A DNA stretch of 64,000 nt from assembly GCA_022559845.1 (NCBI GenBank), contig CM040121.1, forward strand, positions 349,530,243 to 349,594,242. The letters are read 5' to 3'. Shown one piece after another: positions 46,165 to 57,124 of this stretch; position 1 is the stretch's first letter; every line of letters starts with the position of its first letter. The notes below the pieces were generated by a model. That model worked only from the letters and a program-made list of their open reading frames with translations. It searched no databases and was not told the DNA's origin. Both the position numbers and the translations under genes were made by a program. Origin of the DNA: Amorphophallus konjac (lineage: Eukaryota > Streptophyta > Magnoliopsida > Alismatales > Araceae).

Positions 46165-47510
46165 TTTTTTTTTCAGAAAATAACTCATCCACCGTCTCAC
46201 CTTACACAAAATATGATACAAGTAATATGTCAATCCGAAGCCAGAAAAGTTCATCAAACATGCGTCCATATCTTTCTTATAAGTTCCAACAACTAATCAT
46301 CAGACATTCGGTTACCTTAACACCAGTAGTGGTCTTAACCATATTCACATCGATGATCACTTCAAAGAAATTCTCCTGGAGGTGCTTTCCTTTCTTCACA
46401 TTTTTTTGCAACAGACGAGAGCATGTTGGTTAGCTTTCATGAATAGAATAGACATGGGCAAGTAGAGGGCCGAATCTTCTATGCCACTCCTCAAAAGGGC
46501 AAGGCTCCGATTGATGGATGCGATACTCTGGTACTTTCTACAAGGAGGGAGAAGAATGATGGATAGAGAGCATTTTTCTCGTTAAAATGTTATCTGAGTT
46601 CCCGTTATTTCCACATTATATGAAAAGGAAAACGTCCACATCTTTGCATTAAGGCTGCTTCTGCACTAACCCTACCTAATGAGTCGAATATCACTGATTC
46701 ACTAGTCTTAAAGAACAAGACTATGTTCACAATACAACTCATGCTTGTACACAACAAATACACTATCATCCCTGCTTGCCAGCAACATACACAAATAGAT
46801 GAACATATCCAATGGTAGAAAAACCAGAAGATTTCCAAAATCTAAGTCCTCTTTCCTGCGTGTGATAAGGACTTTCTACTATTCTGCTTTTTGTCCCTAC
46901 TGCAAAGGAATATCGCCAGTGACCTTCCGCCTTCTCAAAATATTGGGAAAACTACTTCCTATCAGAGTCGGGGTACCCTTAGGAGGTTGTAACAGATGGC
47001 TTGAAGCAGGGGAAAGTAAGTACTATTGCAGTGAAAACTGTTCGATCACTTGGAAATTCATGCTGCTCCCTCGAACCAACAACACCACATCTTGTAGTTG
47101 AGTTTGCAATTCAGCGAGACGGTCCTCATACTTCTGTTTCATCTCTTCCTACTCTGCTTTCATCCCCTCCTGCTCTGCCTTCATTGCTTCCATCTGCTCT
47201 CTCATCTTAATCAATTTCTCTTCAGCTGTCTTCTTGATCTCATTGACCAGTTGGAGTGCTTGGGTACGAGTGGGTTTCAGACCATAATCGTCACTAGGAG
47301 AAGGACCTAAACCAAAAGTGCGGCCACAACCATGTCTATCTTCTCCTAAGATTTGCGTGAGAATTGCATCTGTGGGTGTATTGCACCCTGACACCTCTTG
47401 TTCAGAGACTTGCTCAGATAATTTAGCCATCACTAGAGCTGAGGCCTCATCTATAGGTCGCCCACCCTTCCGTGTGTGGGTCACCATGTACACCTCTGTC
47501 TGGGGCGGAT
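46165..47510 (-). mobile_element. Inserted fragment with an En/Spm-type transposase piece
   Basis: About 1.35 kb present in copy 2 and absent at the matching point of copy 1 (about 39450). The minus strand of its right end encodes VTHTRKGGRPIDEASALVMA, then TQILGEDRHGCGRTFGLGPS and a Glu/Lys/Met-rich coiled coil. This order resembles the C-terminal domain of plant Ptta/En/Spm transposases. An in-frame TAG (near 47148) precedes further coiled-coil codons. No CACTA terminal repeats are evident, so this is a fragment or captured piece. The first half has no recognisable coding. Confidence 0.6.
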
Positions 47511-48065
47511 TTCTTTGAAGATCATGTAGTCTGCATGTTGCCATGTCATCCTTCCTGAATTTCTTCTTGACATATCCCTCACCTTACACTCTTGGAAGCC
47601 TTGCTTCATTCAGATCAGGGAGCATTGGATTGTTTTTAAAGAAGAGGTTTGGTCTTGTCTAGACTACACTTATTGTTTTTTAAAGGGGGAGGTTTGTTTG
47701 TGATCTTGTCAAAGGGGGAGTATAGATTGATTGGTTCTTGTCCCGTCTGCATCATGTAAGCATCAGGTTCTCCATGAATTGCATTCATTCTTCATAAGGA
47801 GAGAATACATCTGCAACATAGACTTGATTGGTGCTTAATGGTTTAACTGCCTCTGTGTTTGTTGATTTCATTCCTTTCTCCCGAGGGAGAATAGCTTTTT
47901 TATGCCTTAATGATTTTGTCAAAGAAGAAGATTTTAATTCAATCATATATGTTTGTAACTCTCATCTCAAACTATTTCCTTTTTGATAAAGTCAAAGGGG
48001 GAGAATAGTTTGACTTGAGCCAGTGTGACTCATAGTGGTGTTGCCATCATCAAAAAGGGGGAGAT
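47511..48065 (+). other. Non-coding interior of copy 2, right part, with polypurine tracts
   Basis: Collinear with 39460-40011: GGGGGAG-type tracts near 47685, 47715, 47885 and 47997 and the true tract at 48053-48065. No gene. Confidence 0.75.
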
Positions 48066-50747
48066 TGTTGTGCCCCTGTAGTTTTGATGATCGCAAACAC
48101 TATAAGTCACACTGTGTTTGCATGAAAGATTGAATGAGCATCTTGTCTTTGCATGTTATATTGCGTACAACTTCATCAGGGTGCATGGCATTTCATCGAA
48201 CAGTTCAAGGTCAATGCATTCACTTACGTTCAATACATTATGTCGGTGCATTCTCATGGTTCACCTGGCTAAGTCAATGCTCTTCGGTGTTTAAGTCTGT
48301 GCAGGGTCATTTATCTAAAGCCAAAGTTCGACTGCACAGCAAAGTCGATGCAATGCCACTGTTCATGAGCATTTTGGTCTGTGCATCTTAGTCCGTGCAC
48401 ACCACTGTAGAAGTCGGGGTAACAATTTGGTAAGCATGCATCATATAGTCTGCACACTCATTGCCTCAGTGCAGAACTGAGTTGGTGCAAGCCTTGTCTT
48501 GCATTACATTTAGGTTTGTGCATCGGTTAAAGTCGGTGTACATCACTGTTGCACAACGTAGTAGGTCTGTGCATCATTTAGTCCATGCACTCTCCTTAGG
48601 CTACTCGGTGCAAGCTTGCTTAGACTGCATATCTTACCTCGGTGCATGTTATGTTCTGCACGCACCAAGTAAGTGCATGTCTATGTTTAGATCATATTGA
48701 GTCAATGCATGGTTGCATGATGCATATTGTGAGTTGATACATGTCCTGACTTGCTGTCGATGCAACATTTGTATTGCACGCTAACTAGGTCGGTGCAAGA
48801 CTGAGTTACGGTGTTTAGAGTCGGTGCATTCCTAGCAATGTGCAAGCTTGAACTCGATGCAAGGTGCACTTCGTGCATTCGAGTTAGTGCAAGCTAAGAT
48901 TTTCATATGAATGAACTTCAAAGTCGAAGCATCCCTTTTCTGCACGAGCAAGTCAAAGCAATGTCTTCGTCAGCACGACTGCTCTAGCAAGTCGGTGCAA
49001 TGCCTTTGCCAGCACGACCCGATCGGTGCAATGTCTGGTTTCGAGAGAACAAGCTCGGTACAACGTGTGAAGCAACTCGGTGCAAACTGTCCTTAGGATA
49101 GCAAACTAAGTCGGTGCATCCATATAGAACTTAAGCACGCAGGTGATCAATTGAGGAAAACCTTGGTTCGAGCATCTTATGTGCACCTGAGTACCTTACT
49201 TATGAGGATCAGAAGAACAAGAGCATGTGATATAAGCAGAACAAACAACTGGCACTTGATCCAAGGCAGATCATTATTCTAAGAAGCTACCACGTGGATA
49301 GCTAAACGATGAGAATTCTGACACGTGGCTGAAAGATTCCTGAAGCTTCCTGGCGGGAACATTCTTTCCACACGCCTACGGTGTGAGCTAGTGGGTCCCA
49401 GACTGAAGCCTTATATAAGACCTTTCTTCTGCGCAAAGGAAAAAAAAGGTGAATAAAAGACATTTGAGTGCAGCCAGAGAGAAGAGTACGAGAGCCAGCA
49501 GAGTAGAAGAAAAGAAGAGTTCGTGAGATCGAGGAAAAATAGAGAGAGAGGAGCAGAGAAGAGAAGTGAAGCAAATGAAAGAGGCAGAGAAAGAAAGAAA
49601 GAGAGAGAGAGCCAGTGGAGAAGTGCTGAAGCGTGTGTGCCGCCTGAGAAAAAGAAAAAGAAGTGAGAATAGAAGAGAAAATAGGGATCAGAGGAGAGAC
49701 GAAGAAAAAGAAGAGCAGAGCTGAAGATAAAAAGAGGAGCAGAGAAGAGAAGTGAAGCAAAAGAAAGAGGAAGAGAAAGAAAGAGATAGAGAGAGAGCCA
49801 GTGGAGAAGTGCTGAAGCGTGTGTGCCGCCTGAGAAAAAGAAGAAGAAGTGAGAATAGAAGAGAGGATAGGGATCAGAGGAGAGATGAAGAAAAAGAAGA
49901 GCAGAGCTGAAGAGAAAAAGAAAAAGAAAAAGAAGCAGAGAGAGAAGAAGAGAAGCCAAGGAAGAGATTGTGAGCTCGTGAGAAAGAGGTAGAGATAGAA
50001 AGATAGAGAGAGCTTGAGGAGAGGAGAGTGAAGCCATCATTGAAGATCTGCCTTCCTGGCATTTGGATCAGATCCAAGCCAGACTTGCTCCTGCGAGAGC
50101 TACATTCTGTGTTTCATTTCCAGCTTTTCGTTGATGTGGTTTTGCTTTATATTAACCTTTGTTTTTTTCATTTATCTTTAAACTTCAAGCTGTAAGTCAG
50201 CAGAGCAAGCTGTGATGCTCAGCAGGCAAGGTGGTTACCTTGGTCAGCAAGCTGTGATGCTCAGCAGGATGGCAAGCTGTGAGGCCCAGTAGATATAGGC
50301 AAGCTTTGATGCCCATCCGTTCAAGCTGTGAGTCAGCAGGAATCCACACTCGGGTTGAGTGTGGGGTGGATGTAGGTCTGGAGGACCAAACCACCTAAAA
50401 ATCTTGTGTGCAGTGGTTTGTTTGGTTTGAATGCAACTCTAACTATCGCTAGATGAATGCTTAGGATCGTTTCATCAATGGTTCTGACTGAATGGATTTC
50501 AGGCACACGCATGACCGATTTGGTTCTGTCAATGGCATAGATTTGCTTAGAAGTCTACACTCTAGTAGTCCAACTGTTTGATCAAGCGCATCATTGACTT
50601 TCTTATTGTGTAAAGCTTAATTGGTTTATTTCTGTAATAGTGTCTAGTTATAAGTTTTAATTGTGCAGAGTTTTTTTTTTGGGAGATTCATTCACCCCCC
50701 CTCTGAATCAGGTTTGTGCATTTTCACCTAGTACTTACAGACTAACA
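48066..50747 (+). repeat. LTR C of the tandem element
   Basis: 2682 bp. Same modules as LTR A; lacks the duplicated head. Followed by ATAGT and the Tat frame. Confidence 0.92.
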
Positions 50748-50752
50748 ATAGT

Positions 50753-53700
50753 AGTGCATAAACTCAACCATGACCCGACCGTGAAGCTCGTAAAACAACG
50801 TAGAAGGCAGCACTCGCCACAAAAGTAGACAGTCATCTTGGAGCAAGTCACCAAGGGGCAGAAGACTGGTCTTTTTAGATCAGTCTTGTACCCGATGTGG
50901 CTGGCTAACGTCGTCCTGGTGTCAAAAGCTTCGGGAAAGTGGCGAATGTGCGTGGACTTCACCGACTTGAACAAAGCCACACCAAAAGACTGCTATCCGT
51001 TGCTGAGCATTGACCAACTGGTTGACTCAACCTCGGGCAACGAGATACTCAGCTTCCTGGATGCCTATTCAGGTTACCACCAGATCAGAATGGATCCAAA
51101 AGATATCGAGAAGACCGCCTTCATCACCAACTTCGGCGTACACTGCTATACCTAGATGCCCTTCGGGCTGAAGAACGCTGGAGCCACGTACCAGAGGCAG
51201 GTCAACCATATGTTCGAGGGATAACTCGGCTGGAACGTCGAAGTCTATATTGATGACATGCTTGTCAAGACCCCCAAGGTCGAGGACCACTTCGCCGACC
51301 TAGCTGAGACCTTCGACACTCTCCGGATGTACAATATGAAGCTCAACCCCACCAAGTGTGCCTTCGAAGTAAGGTTCGAGAAATTCCTGGGTTTCTTGGT
51401 GACCCAACGTGGGATCGAGGCAAACCCCGACAAGGTCCAGGCCATCCTGGACATGCGGCCGCCCACCTGCACCAAGGACATTCAACGCCTTACCGGGCGC
51501 ATTGCTGCGCTCAACCGATTCATGTCCCGTGCGGCCGAACGATGCCTACCCTTCTTCAAACTGTTGAGGGGGCCCAAAACGGCATCTGCTACATTTGCAT
51601 CGGACGACGAATGCCAAAAGGCATTCGCTGAGCTTAAGGAGTTCTTGGCTTCGCCCCCGGTGCTGTCCAAGCCTGTTCTAGGTGAAGCCTTGCATGTCTA
51701 CCTCTCGGCAACTCCATCCACAGTTAGCTCGGTCCTGGTCAAAAATGACTCGAGAATCGAGAGATCGGTCTACTACACTAGTAAGGTGCTCAACGAGGCT
51801 GAAAGAAGCTACCCCACAACCAAGAGACTCGTGCTAGCATTGGTTACCTCGGCCAAGCGCCTTCGACCATACTTCCAAGGGCACTCCATCATCGTGTTGA
51901 CCAACGAACCACTGAAGAGGATCCTCGCTCACCCTGAAGCCTTGGGATGACTCGTCAAGTGGGCCATTATGCTCGGGGCTTACGATATATCGTACCGGCC
52001 TCCCTCGGCTATCAAAGGATAGGCGCTCGCTGACTTCATCGCCGAGAGCACCATCCCAACCGAAGAAAAATCTCCGTCCGCGCCCCGGCCAACCTGGGAA
52101 TTGTTCGTCGACGGATCCTCCAACTCTGTCGGGAGCGGCGCTGGTATCCTCCAAAAGTCCCCCGAAGGAGCAGAGCTGCAATATGCCTTGAAGTTCAACT
52201 TCCAGGTATCCAATAACGCCTCCGAGTACGAAGCCCTTATCTCAGGAGCCCGCATGGCCCGGCGGTTGGGGGCTGAGCGAGTCAGAATTCACACTGACTC
52301 CCAACTGGTCGCTAGCCAGGTCAACGGTGATTACGAAGCTCGGGAAGAACCGATGGTCAAATACCTCCGGCTGGTCAAAATCGTGGCACAATAGTTCGAG
52401 AGTTTTGAGGTAGTCCGAATAGCTCTGGAGGAAAACTCTCGAGCAGATGCCCTCTCCTGACTGGCCTCCTCTCTTGACCCCGAGGGTACTCGATCGGTCC
52501 TTCTCGAAGAGCTAGAGCGACCGAGCATTGATTTGGAGCTCATGGCTGTTGACTCGGCCTCCCCAAGTAACTGGCGTACCCCCTATCTATCGTGGCTCCA
52601 AGACTCTCAGGAGCCTCCCGACCCTCGGGAAGCCCGGAGATTGAAATACCAAGCCCAGCGATTCGTCATTCTGGATGGCACTTTATACCACAGATCCTTC
52701 TCCGGTCCCCCCCTGAAGTGCATCAGTACTGACGAAGCCAGCCGAGCGATTCAAGAGGTTCACGAAGGCCTGTGTGGAGCGCATGAAGGGGGAAGGTCGC
52801 TCGCCAGGATCTTGCTTCGGCAGGGTTACTGGTGGCCCACTCTACAGCACAACTACTCGACCTACATGTAATAGTGTGACCGATGCCAGCGATTTGACCA
52901 CTTGGTCCATCAGCCGGCAACAGAGCTCGTTACCCTAGCTGAGCCTTATCCTTTCGCTCGGTGAGGGATCGACATCCTTGGGTCATTTCCTACGGTTCAG
53001 GCCCAAAAGAAGTTCGTCATCGTCACCATCGACTACTTCACCAAGTGGATCGAGGCCGAAGCTACAGCTAGGATCACCGAGATAGTCGTATGGAGTTTCA
53101 TCTGGAAGTCGATCATGTGTCGCTACGGCATCCCCCGGGTGATAGTGAGCGATAATGGTCGGCAATTTGATTCTCATTATTTTCGAGATAGATGTGCCGG
53201 CCTAAATATTCGCAATCACTTCACTTCAGTCGCCCACCCTCAAGCTAACGGGCTGGTCGAAAATGCCAATAAGACTATCTTAAAAGGCATCAAGACTAGG
53301 CTCGGCAAAGCCAAGGGTAGCTGGCTCGAGGAATTGCCGAACGTACTTTGGTCGCACAGAACGACTCCTAGAACGGCAATCGGTGAGAGTCCCTTTCAGT
53401 TGGTGTACGGCACCGAGGCCGTGATCCCGTTGGAGATTGGCAATCCCTCCCTCCGAGTCATCTGCTTCTCGCCCGAGGCAAACGACCAGAAACTGCTCGA
53501 AAACCTCGACCTTGCAGATGAAGTCTGAGAGATTGCCAGCATCCGAGCAATGGAATATCAACGCCGCCTCATTGGATACCACAACGTCAAAGGCCGAGAC
53601 AGACACTTCCAGCTGGGAGACTTCATTCTTAGAAAAGCCGAAGCCTCTCGACCACTTGAGGCGGCGGGCAAGCTATCCCCTAATTGGGAAGGCCCCTGCT

Positions 53701-53807
53701 AAGTGGTCGAGATGCTCGGGAAAGGAGCGTACCGGCTATCTACTATGGAAGGAGAACCCATCCCTCGGACATGGAACGTGACTACACTACGCAAGTTCTA
53801 CTTCTGA
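50753..53807 (+). pseudogene. pol: Tat pol: RT, RNase H, integrase; one frame with about a dozen nonsense codons
   Basis: After HKLNHDPTVK comes RT (WLANVVLVSKASGKWRMCVD, PFGLKNAGATYQ, active site YIDDMLVKT near 51248). RNase H follows (WELFVDGSSNSVGSGAGIL, ASEYEALISGARMA, HTDSQLVASQV). Integrase has a zinc-binding H...CDRCQRF and the D, D and E residues in VTIDYFTKWIEAEA, IVSDNGRQFDSHYF and GLVENANKTI. It ends at TGA 53805. Stops: 50826, 51153, 51222, 51948, 52020, 52392, 52458, 52869 and 52872, 52962, 53526, 53700. Most sit where Gln, Arg (CGA) or Trp is usual. I found no frameshift. Catalytic residues are otherwise preserved. Confidence 0.9.
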
Positions 53808-54445
53808 ACACTTCAGTCATGTAAGCAATATGAGATAAAACAAACATTTCCTTCCTCTTTTATTCAAATAATTGTTTGTACATCAGAAAGGCCGAAGCCA
53901 ATATAATACATGTCAAAAAAGTAAAAATCCATCTGGCACCGCCGAACGAGCCCATCGCTCGGCTAACTCGGTTAACCTTCCTGCGTCCAACCATTGACTC
54001 TGCCTCATGCTGAAACTGGCTCAAATAAAGGATAGTCAATTCTGTTGGCTCGGGTAACTCGGAACAAAGGTGACAGAGGGATTAGGAAGTGGAAGGCTAC
54101 CTTTCGAGATGCACAGAGTAGATGATGGGGAAGAGGAAGCCAACTCATTGCAGGGAATGCCGAGAGGCATCCTGCGAAGAGTGAAAGAAATGATAAGAAG
54201 GGTAGAAGAGAAAGAAAGAGGCTGCGGGGAGAAGGGAGGAGAAGCGGGAAGTGGAGAGGGATCCCCTCCAGAGTGTGAGTGGGAAGGGACGAAAGAGGAG
54301 GGTGCCTGATCCCCCCATCCGTCCGCCGTTACGTCCCTCCCCGCAAGCGCCGCCGGAACTGATAAAAAGAAGGTGATGTTCTTACGCACGTCGAACCCCC
54401 TTCTGACTCACCCGCCGGCCGTCGAACTCTCTTCAGACCCGAAGC
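53808..54445 (+). other. Tat 3' region after pol
   Basis: No supported gene. A 117-codon minus-strand open frame (54036-54389) has no recognisable motif. Continues at 62588 beyond the gag-only element. Confidence 0.6.
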
Positions 54446-54746
54446 TGATGGGGACATCGCTTACCCCTTCACATGGTCCTGCTGCTCGCCATTTTGTTCG
54501 CCATCATTTTCTGAGTATAGCCATGTAGTTCTCTCATTTTTCTTGAGTCTTATCTATGTAATTTTCCCTTTATTGAGTCTATTACCTAAGTTAGTTAGTC
54601 ACTTACCTAAGTCCAAGCTTCATTAACTAGCTTAGTAGGTTATTGGGCCTGTTCATTGGGCCTGGCCCATGGGCGCCCCCTTCCCCAACCTTTGGTCTTC
54701 TGTCAGTTGTCCACAATGTGAGGACTTATTGTAAATTGTGGGTTTT

Positions 54747-54756
54747 CTATATAAGG
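54747..54756 (+). promoter_or_regulatory. Probable TATA box of the gag-only element
   Basis: CTATATAAGG, repeated in the 3' LTR at about 60323-60332. It is followed by the CT-rich leader. Confidence 0.6.
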
Positions 54757-56556
54757 ACCCCAATCCCCCACTTGAAGAGGGTAATTGATGAATGAATGAA
54801 AGCTTGAAATCCACTTGAATCCCCTTGAGTCTATCTCTCTCCCTCTCTCTCTATCTCTCTCTCTCTAAATTTCGAAATTCACTCTCTCTCCTCCCTATTC
54901 TCCCCTAATTAAGAACCCTCCCCCTTCCCCATACCTCCCATTTAATCCCCCTCCAACCCCTAGGTGGAAGCCCCTCTTCCAAGGCACCCCTTGGCATTCC
55001 CCATACACCCCCTCACTTCCCCAAGCACCCCCTTCACCCCTCCCAAGCTAAAATTCGAATTCTCCTCCCTTTGGGACTGCACCACATTCATTCCCAGCCC
55101 CCCTCACCTCCCTAGGTCGCAGCCCCCAACCCCCCTTCCCATTGTTCTTCCTTTGGCCAACCAAGCTCTTCCACCCCTCTCCCCCCCTTTGATCATTCTG
55201 CAGGTGGCTGAAGAAGGCCCGTTTTTCAGAAGCTACCCCGAGTTCGTACGGTGACATCTGAGGGCGTATCTTACCTTTCTGGAAAGGTCGTCCAGTCCCC
55301 TACGCAGGCGAGAAAGAATCGTGCAATTCCGAGTTCGTGGCCACCCGTGAGAGCTGTCCTACCCCGACTGCGCTAGACACCACCTGCAGAAAGCCTGAGC
55401 CCAATTGGAAGCTGCTTCACGACCAACGGCGAAGGAATCAGGCTGAAGTCTCTTCTTAAAATATCTTCCTCCACCAGTCCTCTGTCTGGATCAAGAAGCA
55501 TAAGTGCATTCAGCATCCGGAGGTCAGATTTTTGGTCTTTCTTCCTCGACTGGTCGGGTCTGCCTCCTGCAGTCTGCAGTGACCAGTTCCCACTCGTCGG
55601 CATCCCCCTGTCCACCCCGACCTCAGAAGGTGTTTACGTCAGTTTTTCTGAGAAGAGGCTTTGTCCACGGTTCCATCGACTCCAACGGTTCATGATTCGG
55701 CATCCAGGAGCGGCCGGGACAACTTCTGCAATCCACTATTCACATCTGGTAGCCGCTGCGGCCAAAGTCTGCAACCCGGTTCGTTACTGCACCACGGCTA
55801 ATCGTGGAGGATGCAGACCCACGGACCTTCATCAAAGTTCTTCCTCCATTTGTCCCCAACCAGGAGAAAGAAACAGAACCTCATTCGGCATCCCGGGGCC
55901 AGAGTTCCGAATTTTCTCCCTCTGTCACGCGGATCTGCCTCCAGCAGCCTACAGCGACCAGTGCCTACTCTTCAGGGCACACTGACCGTCCACGGCCTCA
56001 GATCGCAGCCCCACCAACTCCAGCTGAAAGCTACCTCGACCACGGAGATGACACCACTGATTTCGTGCCAATCGGAGTTCGGGAGCGCCCGTGACAGTAT
56101 CTGAAACCTACTTCTATAGAACAGGTCCGGCCAGAGACCACACCAACTGTCCTGGTTCAGTCGCCAGTGCTGCCAGTCCCTGACTCCAAAGGCCGCCCCA
56201 AAATTCAGACAACACCGGCTTCAAGTCAGGAAGCATTGCGAGGTGGTTTCGCTCAATTCGGAGTCCGGACAAGCCCGGGACATAGCCAACAACAACACCC
56301 TGTCCAGCCGTCCATATTGCAGCTGAACCCACATTGATTTCCTTTCTACCATTTCGATCCGTCCTCCCATCCCCGCCTGGCCGGCTTACCACCCCACCCT
56401 ACGTGGTGGTAGTGTTTGTTTGTAATTAACCAATTCCCACCCCCGAGATCACCCTCCTGCGCGAGGTGTAGTAATTGTACTCTTGAACAGGTTTTGAAGC
56501 TCCACCGGCGCAGTTTGCGGGAGCACACTTCCCCGCTCGCCCTCGTCTCTGACCGG

Positions 56557-56590
56557 GATCGGCGTCTTCACGCCGATCAGGTGAGATCCT
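56557..56590 (+). promoter_or_regulatory. Hairpin followed by a splice-donor-like sequence in the LTR
   Basis: GATCGGCGT and ACGCCGATC pair perfectly around CTTC (56557-56578). AGGTGAGATCC follows, a good plant 5' splice site. The 3' LTR has both at 62135-62166. A leader intron is possible but the acceptor is not identified. Confidence 0.4.
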
Positions 56591-57004
56591 GGTCACTCTT
56601 CGCTGCTGGTTACTACCATTGCTAGTTTAGTATCGCTCTTAGTTGCCGTCGGAAGTGAGACGAGCGACCGACCCACAATTCAATCAATTTTTGTGTTCGC
56701 CGCGGAGCAAGTTGAGAGAGAGCCATTACATCCCACGCCCTCGGCGTGCTGACCGCCCTTGAAAGCGGGCATCCCTGGCCCATTGGGGTCCCTTCCTAGC
56801 TAGCCAAACCTTTGGAGCCCCGAGATCCAACCTCGGACCCTCACCGCCATCGCCGGTCCTTCTACGGATCCGAGTGTGCTTACGCGAGTGAATCCGCCAG
56901 TGTGACGTTACCAACTTGTTGTGTTGCTTGCTATCCTAGGTCCAAGGGAGTCGTATCACATCAAATTGGTATCATTGTCCTCCGCTGCATATTGTATCAC
57001 ATCA

Positions 57005-57062
57005 AATTGGTATCAGAGCATCATCATCCTTAGGCGTTTCACATCAAATTGGTATCAGAGCA
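57005..57062 (+). other. Primer binding site, present twice
   Basis: AATTGGTATCAGAGCA follows the LTR end; the same CACATCAAATTGGTATCAGAGCA-type sequence recurs about 42 bp later (57039-57061). A third, truncated version lies inside the LTR end at 56957-56974. Confidence 0.8.
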
Positions 57063-57124
57063 AGTTCTAGACTTGTCTCTACTAAGTTTTATCCTAGGGC
57101 AGTTGCATTCATCACCCGATCATC

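Larger units (their letters stand above)
32230..50747 (+). mobile_element. Three-LTR tandem Sirevirus-like element, pol-less
   Basis: LTRs at 32230-34980, 40012-42672 and 48066-50747 share TGTTGTGCC starts and CAGACTAACA ends. Two internal regions lie between them, each with its own primer site and gag. The flanks ACAGC (32225-32229) and ATAGT (50748-50752) differ by two C/T transitions and sit at the same codon of the Tat frame, so the whole 18.5 kb acts as one insertion. This layout is expected from unequal recombination between LTRs, or from insertion of a tandem. Neither interior has pol. Gag copies carry several stops. Confidence 0.87.
54446..57004 (+). repeat. 5' LTR of the gag-only element
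   Basis: 2559 bp. TATA box CTATATAAGG at 54747-54756, CT microsatellite at about 54830-54875, then a C/T-rich leader. Short open frames (for example 54964-55254) recur in the 3' LTR but have no recognisable product. Confidence 0.92.

Noticed and set aside
46176..46186. Splice-acceptor-like TTTTTTTTTCAG at the left edge of the transposase-bearing insert
   Set aside because: The coding in the insert is on the opposite strand, so a plus-strand acceptor has no gene to serve.
54964..55257. Pro-rich 96-codon frame and antisense partner in the LTR of the gag-only element, repeated at 60542-60835
   Set aside because: Duplicated only because it lies in the LTR; C-rich sequence leaves frames open and no start context or domain supports a gene.
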